Below, in pieces: positions 58,439-64,000 of a DNA stretch of 64,000 nucleotides. A program made the translations under genes and the position numbers. The notes below the pieces were generated by a model, which searched no databases, had not been told where the DNA came from, and was given only the letters and a program-made list of their open reading frames with translations. Position 1 is the first letter of the stretch. Every line of letters begins with the position of its first letter. Source of the DNA: an uncultured Bacteroidota bacterium (GTDB taxonomy: Bacteria; Bacteroidota; Bacteroidia; Flavobacteriales; Flavobacteriaceae); contig CABZKA010000006.1 of assembly GCA_902526165.1 (NCBI GenBank), forward strand, positions 1 through 64,000, written 5' to 3'.

Positions 58439-60955
58439 ATGAAAAAACTTATTTGCTACTTTATTATAGCCATTTCCTTCAATTACTCATTTTCTCAAGA
58501 TTATTTTTTAGAAAATTTTGGTCCTTTCAATGAAAATATCCAAAGCCCTGAAGAGTTTTTAGGTTATGAAATCGGAGATCAACACACTAGGCATGATCTA
58601 ATTTTAGCATATTTCAAATATTTATCCTCTGTTTCTGAAAAAGCAAACTTGATCAACTACGGAAAAACTCATGAAGGCAGAAGTTTGATTCTTCTTAGTA
58701 TATCATCATCCGAAAATTTAAAAAACTTAGAAGAAATAAAAACAGAACACCTAAAGTCTACCATTCCAGGTTCGATAAAAACTATTAATGAAAACTTACC
58801 TATAATAATCAATTTAGGGTACGGAATCCATGGAAATGAGCCATCGGGTAGCGAAGCGGCTTTGCTAACCGCATATACTTTGATTGCGTCAAAAAACAAG
58901 AAAATTGATCTGCTCACAAATGACTCAGTAGTGTTTATTGATCCAACTTTAAACCCTGACGGTAGAGACAGACATTCACAATGGGCAAACCAATACAAAT
59001 CAATAAATTTAGTTGCAGATTCTAATGACGCAGAACACAATGAATCATGGCCTAGAGGACGTACAAATCACTATTGGTTTGATTTAAATAGAGATTTTCT
59101 ATTGGCAATTCACCCTGAAAGCAGAGGCAAACTTAATTGGTTTCATGAGTGGTATCCAAATGTTGTATTGGATGTTCATGAGATGGGAACAAATAGTAAT
59201 TATTTCTTTGACCCCATGAAGGCCAGCGCATCTGTAAAGCCACTAATACCACAAGAAAATGTTGACTTATACCCAATTTTTGCTGAATATTATGTTAAAT
59301 ATATGGACAGTATAGGCTCATTCTATTATAGCAAAGAATCTTTTGATGAAACTTATCCTGGTTATGGATCTACTTATTCTGATTTGCAGGGCGGACTTGC
59401 TTTGCTTTTTGAGCAAGCAAGCTCAAGAGGACATGTTCAAGAAACTAATTACGGCGAGATGACATTTGGCTTTACAATTAGAAATCAATTTTTGAATTCA
59501 ATAGCAACTGTAGAGGCTGCTGTTGATAATAAAATACTTTTAAGGGATTATCAAAAAAGGTTCTTTGAATCTGCGCTTGAGGAGTTTAAAAACGAGAAGA
59601 TAAAAGCCTACGAATTTGGAGATATTCATGATAAAAACAGAACTAAAGCTTTTATTGATAAATTGCTAATCCATAAAATTGAGGTTTATGAGAAAGATGA
59701 TAAGTTCATAGTTCCCGTAAACCAACTGCAGTCAAGAATGGTCAAGAATTTTTTTGAAACCCATGACAAATATTTAGATAGCGTCTTTTATGACGCTTCT
59801 GCATGGTCGGTGTCAAACTTTTATAACATGAAACACAAAGCGGTCAGATCGTTTGATGTTAATAAATTAACAAAGGTTAACGATTTACTATTCAATAATT
59901 CAAAGGCCTCTAAATCAAACTATGCATATATTTTGGATTGGGACGACTACAACACACCTGCAGCGCTTAATCATCTTCACAAAAATGGAGTAATTAGTTA
60001 TTCAGCTTATAAACCATTTTCAATTAAAGTAAATGAAGATGTCTATGTAAAAAGTTTTAATCGTGGTACTGTGATGGTTCCAGTGAGTAAACAAAAAGTT
60101 GGTTCAGAAAAACTCTTTGAAATTGTTAAATCAACTCAAGAAACATTCAATCTTCCTGTTTTTAGCACTGAAACAGGGTATAGCTCCGCAGGAATTGATT
60201 TAGGAAGTAATTTTTTCAGGATAAATAAAGAAGTAAAAGTTGCGATGCTAATTGGTGATGGAGTAAGCTCATATGAAGCTGGAGAAGTATGGCATTTATT
60301 AGACACAAGGGTACACATTCCCTTGACCAAAATTAGGCTCAATCAATTTAACAGAACCTCATTGGATAAGTATACCACGCTTGTAATGGTTTCAGGAACC
60401 TATAATCAGATTTCTGACCTGGGTATTAAGAAAATAAAGGATTGGGTTGGTAAAGGAAATACTTTAATTACTATTGGATCAGCATCTAGTTGGGCTATTA
60501 AAAAAGAGATTGTAAAGGAATCATTAGTTGAGGCTAAAAATGACACCATCTTCGTTAGAAAAAGATACATTGATGCAAGAGAATATTCTGGAAGAGAGAG
60601 AATAGGTGGGTCGATTTTGAAAGCAGATTTAGACCTCACCCACCCACTTGCATTTGGGTATAGAGATAAATCAATACCCGTTTATAAAAATAACAATGTA
60701 TTTTTAAACAAATCAAAAAGTCACTATTCCTCAGTTGCCATTTATAACAAGAATCCACACATAGATGGTTATGTGTCTAAAAAAAACATGGAAAATAATT
60801 TGAAAGGCTCAGCCTCTTTGATTGTATCCGGCTTAGGCTCCGGCAGGGTAGTACTTTTTGCCGATAATCCAAACTTTAGAGGAACTTGGTATGGAACAAA
60901 TAAGCTTTTTTTAAATGCTATTTTTTTTGGGGCAAACATATCGGTTCCAAAATAA
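58439..60955 (+). CDS. M14 family zinc carboxypeptidase-like protein
   Basis: GYGIHGNEPSGSEAAL (HxxE) and FIDPTLNPDGRDRHSQW; signal peptide. Confidence 0.88.
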   Translation: MKKLICYFIIAISFNYSFSQDYFLENFGPFNENIQSPEEFLGYEIGDQHTRHDLILAYFKYLSSVSEKANLINYGKTHEGRSLILLSISSSENLKNLEEIKTEHLKSTIPGSIKTINENLPIIINLGYGIHGNEPSGSEAALLTAYTLIASKNKKIDLLTNDSVVFIDPTLNPDGRDRHSQWANQYKSINLVADSNDAEHNESWPRGRTNHYWFDLNRDFLLAIHPESRGKLNWFHEWYPNVVLDVHEMGTNSNYFFDPMKASASVKPLIPQENVDLYPIFAEYYVKYMDSIGSFYYSKESFDETYPGYGSTYSDLQGGLALLFEQASSRGHVQETNYGEMTFGFTIRNQFLNSIATVEAAVDNKILLRDYQKRFFESALEEFKNEKIKAYEFGDIHDKNRTKAFIDKLLIHKIEVYEKDDKFIVPVNQLQSRMVKNFFETHDKYLDSVFYDASAWSVSNFYNMKHKAVRSFDVNKLTKVNDLLFNNSKASKSNYAYILDWDDYNTPAALNHLHKNGVISYSAYKPFSIKVNEDVYVKSFNRGTVMVPVSKQKVGSEKLFEIVKSTQETFNLPVFSTETGYSSAGIDLGSNFFRINKEVKVAMLIGDGVSSYEAGEVWHLLDTRVHIPLTKIRLNQFNRTSLDKYTTLVMVSGTYNQISDLGIKKIKDWVGKGNTLITIGSASSWAIKKEIVKESLVEAKNDTIFVRKRYIDAREYSGRERIGGSILKADLDLTHPLAFGYRDKSIPVYKNNNVFLNKSKSHYSSVAIYNKNPHIDGYVSKKNMENNLKGSASLIVSGLGSGRVVLFADNPNFRGTWYGTNKLFLNAIFFGANISVPK

Positions 60956-61015
60956 CAATCAAGGCAAGAAAATAGCTAACTTGTAATACATATTATGCAT
61001 AATAAATAAATAATT

Positions 61016-63754
61016 TTGAAAAGAAAGCATCACATTCACATTAAGTTTTTTTTAAAAACACTGATTCTTTTGTTTCCTGTTTTTATTTTGTCTCAAGAGT
61101 ATTTTCCAACAAACACTGGAGTTAAAGTAACCAATGAGCCGTATAACGCAATCATTAACGCAACCATTATTACATCACCCGGGAATGTTCTTGAGAACGG
61201 AATAATATTGGAAAGAGATGGAAAAATAATCGCAGTTGGAAAGGATGTAAGCATACCTAAAAACACTGTTATTCATGATAAAAAGGGAACCTATATCTAC
61301 CCCTCATTTATTGAGCTTTATTCTTCTTCATCGGTCAAAAATGCTCAAAGAAGCACTTCATCTGGAAGAAGTGCTCAATATGGACCATCAAGAGAAGGGT
61401 TTTACTGGAATGACCACATAATAAGTGATTATAATTCGCACAACGATTTTTTATATGACAAAAAAAAATCTGAAGAACTTAGGTCTGCCGGGTTTGGTAT
61501 AATTAATACTCACAGGGCAGACGGCATTCATCGTGGAACTGGACTTCTCCTAGCATTAAGTGATGTTTCAACTGAAAATGAAAAAATCATCGACAACAAA
61601 AGTGCTGAATTTTTATCATTTTCAAGAAGCGTAAGATCTAGACAATCCTATCCAAACTCGATTATGGGGTCAATTGCCTTGTTGAGACAATTTTTCTATG
61701 ACAGCGAATGGTATTTGTCTGGCCAAGCTAAAAGTAAAGATTATGCAATTGAGTCATTTATTGAGAATAACAATCTGCCAAAAATTTTTTACTCTGGATC
61801 TGATTTAAACTTTATAAGAGCACTGAGCTTATCCAAGGAACTGAATATTCCGCTATCAATAGTAGGCTCAGGAAAAGAATATATGAATTTGAAAGAAATT
61901 TCAAACTATCAAAACGACATAATAATACCTGTTAACTTCCCCGATGCTTATGATGTCTCAGACTCAATAATTGCTCAAAAAATAAGCCTAGGTTCTTTAA
62001 AAGAGTGGAATCAAGCTCCATCAAACTTAAGTTCATTAGAAAGAAGTAAGATTAAATTTTCAGTCACATCTGATGGTTTAAAAAACTTATCAAAGTTTAT
62101 CCCCAACATAAGAAAAGCCATTGACTATGGCTTGTCAGAAAAAACAGCACTGGAAGCGCTCACAACTTTACCTGCAAAAATTTTAAACATTAGTGACCTT
62201 GCAGGTGAATTAAAAGCAGGCGCCCTTGCAAACTTTTTAGTTGTTTCTTCTCCGGTTTTTGGAAATGATGCTGTAATTTATGAAAACTGGGTACTTGGAA
62301 ATAAACATCTAGTAAACAGTAAAAAAGAAAGAAAAGAAGAAAAAAAAATAGAGATAAAAAGACCTCTTATTTTTGATGTTTTACCCGTTACTTATCCAAA
62401 CAAGGCTTTTGGAAATAAGTCAATTCCCAAATCACAAAATATAATAATAAGGAACACAACTGTGTGGACTAATGAGGTTGATGGGGTTTTAAAAAATACT
62501 GATGTAGCATTTTCTAAGGGGCTTATTGTTGATATAGGACAAAACCTCAAAAACACTAATAACTCAATTGAAATTGATGGGACAAACAAACATTTAACAT
62601 CAGGCATAGTTGACGAGCATTCACATATTGCAGCATCATCAATTAATGAATCTGGACATAATTCATCTGCAGAGGTTTCCATACAAGATGTTATAAATCC
62701 AAATGACATTTCAATTTTTAGAACGCTAACCGGTGGTGTCACAACAATACAAATTTTACACGGCTCAGCAAACCCCATAGGCGGACAGTCAGCAATTTTA
62801 AAATTAAAATGGGGAGAAACTGCAGAAAATATGTTGATGAAAGACGCAACCAAGTTCATCAAATTTGCTCTTGGAGAAAATGTTAAGCAATCCAATTGGT
62901 CCAGTTACTCTAGATTTCCACAGACAAGAATGGGGGTTGAACAGGTCTTTGTTGACTATTTCCAAAGAGCAAAAGAGTATGGAAAAAAATGGAATGATTA
63001 CAATGAGTTGTCTAAAAAATCCAAGTCCAAAACAACCAAGCCAAGGTACGATGTTGAAATGGAAACGATATGGGAAATTTTAAAAGGTGAAAGACATATT
63101 TCTTGCCACTCCTATGTCCAAAGTGAAATAAACATGTTGATGAAGGTTGCAGAAAGGTTTAACATTAAAATAAATACTTTTACTCATATTTTGGAAGGTT
63201 ACAAGGTTGCAACCAAAATGGCAGAACATGGTGCAGGAGGCTCATCTTTTTCTGATTGGTGGGCATATAAGTACGAGGTTAATGATGCAATTCCCTATAA
63301 CGGCCCAATTATGTCTCAAGCAGGAGTTACTGTTGCATATAATTCTGATGATGCAGAAATGATTCGAAGACTAAATCAAGAAGCTGCTAAAGCTGTTAAA
63401 TACGGCGGACTTAGTGAGGAGGAGGCTTGGAAGTATGTAACATTAAATCCAGCTAAGCTCTTGAGAATTGACGATAAGGTTGGAAGCATTGCTCTTGGAA
63501 AACATGCTGATGTGGTTTTGTGGTCACACAACCCACTATCTATTTATGCAGTTGCTGAAAAAACAATAATTGAAGGAGCAGTTTTTTATGATATTGAAAA
63601 AGCCTCTGAACAACTTAAACAAATTAAAAACGAAAGAAACACCGTGATTAGTCAATTGATTGATGCAAAAAAAAGTGGAGCTAAAATACAAACCCCACCA
63701 ATCAAAGAAAAAAAATACTACCACTGCGAAACAATAGATATATATGAGGACTAG
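61016..63754 (+). CDS. Amidohydrolase family protein, two-domain
   Basis: C-terminal half has SGIVDEHSHIAASS and NSDDAEM; N-terminal half repeats the amidohydrolase layout; TTG start. Confidence 0.85.
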   Translation: MKRKHHIHIKFFLKTLILLFPVFILSQEYFPTNTGVKVTNEPYNAIINATIITSPGNVLENGIILERDGKIIAVGKDVSIPKNTVIHDKKGTYIYPSFIELYSSSSVKNAQRSTSSGRSAQYGPSREGFYWNDHIISDYNSHNDFLYDKKKSEELRSAGFGIINTHRADGIHRGTGLLLALSDVSTENEKIIDNKSAEFLSFSRSVRSRQSYPNSIMGSIALLRQFFYDSEWYLSGQAKSKDYAIESFIENNNLPKIFYSGSDLNFIRALSLSKELNIPLSIVGSGKEYMNLKEISNYQNDIIIPVNFPDAYDVSDSIIAQKISLGSLKEWNQAPSNLSSLERSKIKFSVTSDGLKNLSKFIPNIRKAIDYGLSEKTALEALTTLPAKILNISDLAGELKAGALANFLVVSSPVFGNDAVIYENWVLGNKHLVNSKKERKEEKKIEIKRPLIFDVLPVTYPNKAFGNKSIPKSQNIIIRNTTVWTNEVDGVLKNTDVAFSKGLIVDIGQNLKNTNNSIEIDGTNKHLTSGIVDEHSHIAASSINESGHNSSAEVSIQDVINPNDISIFRTLTGGVTTIQILHGSANPIGGQSAILKLKWGETAENMLMKDATKFIKFALGENVKQSNWSSYSRFPQTRMGVEQVFVDYFQRAKEYGKKWNDYNELSKKSKSKTTKPRYDVEMETIWEILKGERHISCHSYVQSEINMLMKVAERFNIKINTFTHILEGYKVATKMAEHGAGGSSFSDWWAYKYEVNDAIPYNGPIMSQAGVTVAYNSDDAEMIRRLNQEAAKAVKYGGLSEEEAWKYVTLNPAKLLRIDDKVGSIALGKHADVVLWSHNPLSIYAVAEKTIIEGAVFYDIEKASEQLKQIKNERNTVISQLIDAKKSGAKIQTPPIKEKKYYHCETIDIYED

Positions 63755-64000
63755 TTTTTTATACATAGCATTAATGTGTTCGTTTTTTATTTCTGCCCAG
63801 CAAACTCCTGGTCCTGTTCAAAACCAAAGTATATTAATTCAGAATGCAACAATTCATGTGGGTAACGGATCTGTCATTGAAAACGCAAACCTTGGCTTTA
63901 TCAGTGGAAAAATATCATATATTGGACAAGAAAATCCAACAAAAAAATACGATCAAATTATCAAAGGCGAAGGCAAACACATATACCCTGGCCTCATAGC
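63744..64000 (+). CDS. Amidohydrolase family protein, N-terminal part (truncated by window end)
   Basis: MRTSFLYIALMCSFFISAQQ signal peptide, ILIQNATIHVGNGSVIENANLGFISGKISYIG, HIYPGLIA. Confidence 0.8.
   Translation, partial: MRTSFLYIALMCSFFISAQQTPGPVQNQSILIQNATIHVGNGSVIENANLGFISGKISYIGQENPTKKYDQIIKGEGKHIYPGLI

Noticed and set aside
60976-61003. dif-like 28-mer CTAACTTGTAATACATATTATGCATAAT between the M14 and amidohydrolase genes
   Set aside because: The right half resembles a XerD arm (TTATG...AAT) but the left half does not match well; parS and gene content argue for an origin-proximal rather than terminus segment. AT-rich chance match is likely.
61011-61018. TAATTTTG as -7 promoter box for the amidohydrolase
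   Set aside because: It overlaps the only plausible start codon (TTG 61016), so it would give a transcript lacking the start; likely coincidence.
62392-62895. 167-aa minus-strand ORF inside the amidohydrolase gene
   Set aside because: Antisense shadow ORF of a coding sequence with consistent family signature on the plus strand.

Overview
This 64 kb AT-rich, gene-dense window comes from a Bacteroidota (marine flavobacterial type) chromosome. It carries about 50 supported protein genes and one tRNA, with almost no intergenic space. Most content is housekeeping: mnmE, uvrA, EnvC-like peptidase, dut, atpBEFHAG with atpZ, bactofilin, PorW/SprE-like, purD, pgk, tatA, holB, mnmG, ybeY, alkB-like, gltX, glnS, folB, tRNA-Cys, rnr, rpiB, rnpA, exported peptidases and amidohydrolases, and a YfhO/glycosyltransferase/flippase block. 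The main accessory interval is about 48.85-51.74 kb: two tiny minus-strand ORFs diverging from a type II restriction-modification pair (C5 methyltransferase plus nuclease). The divergent 5' ends are joined by a perfect 26-bp inverted repeat that contains both start codons and flanks a hairpin-rich spacer of about 172 bp. I consider this the most unusual structure in the window; it could be an invertible or cassette-type junction. Second, two perfect 16-bp parS palindromes (TGTTTCACGTGAAACA) flank mnmG. Together with rnpA, mnmE, mnmG and the atp operon, they suggest an origin-proximal segment; the 365-bp AT-rich gap between divergent rnr and rpiB is a speculative oriC candidate. Third, several genes have a Bacteroidetes-type -7 box (TAnnTTTG) only 4-8 nt before the start codon, which predicts leaderless mRNAs. 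All product names are from reading the translations; no database search was run.
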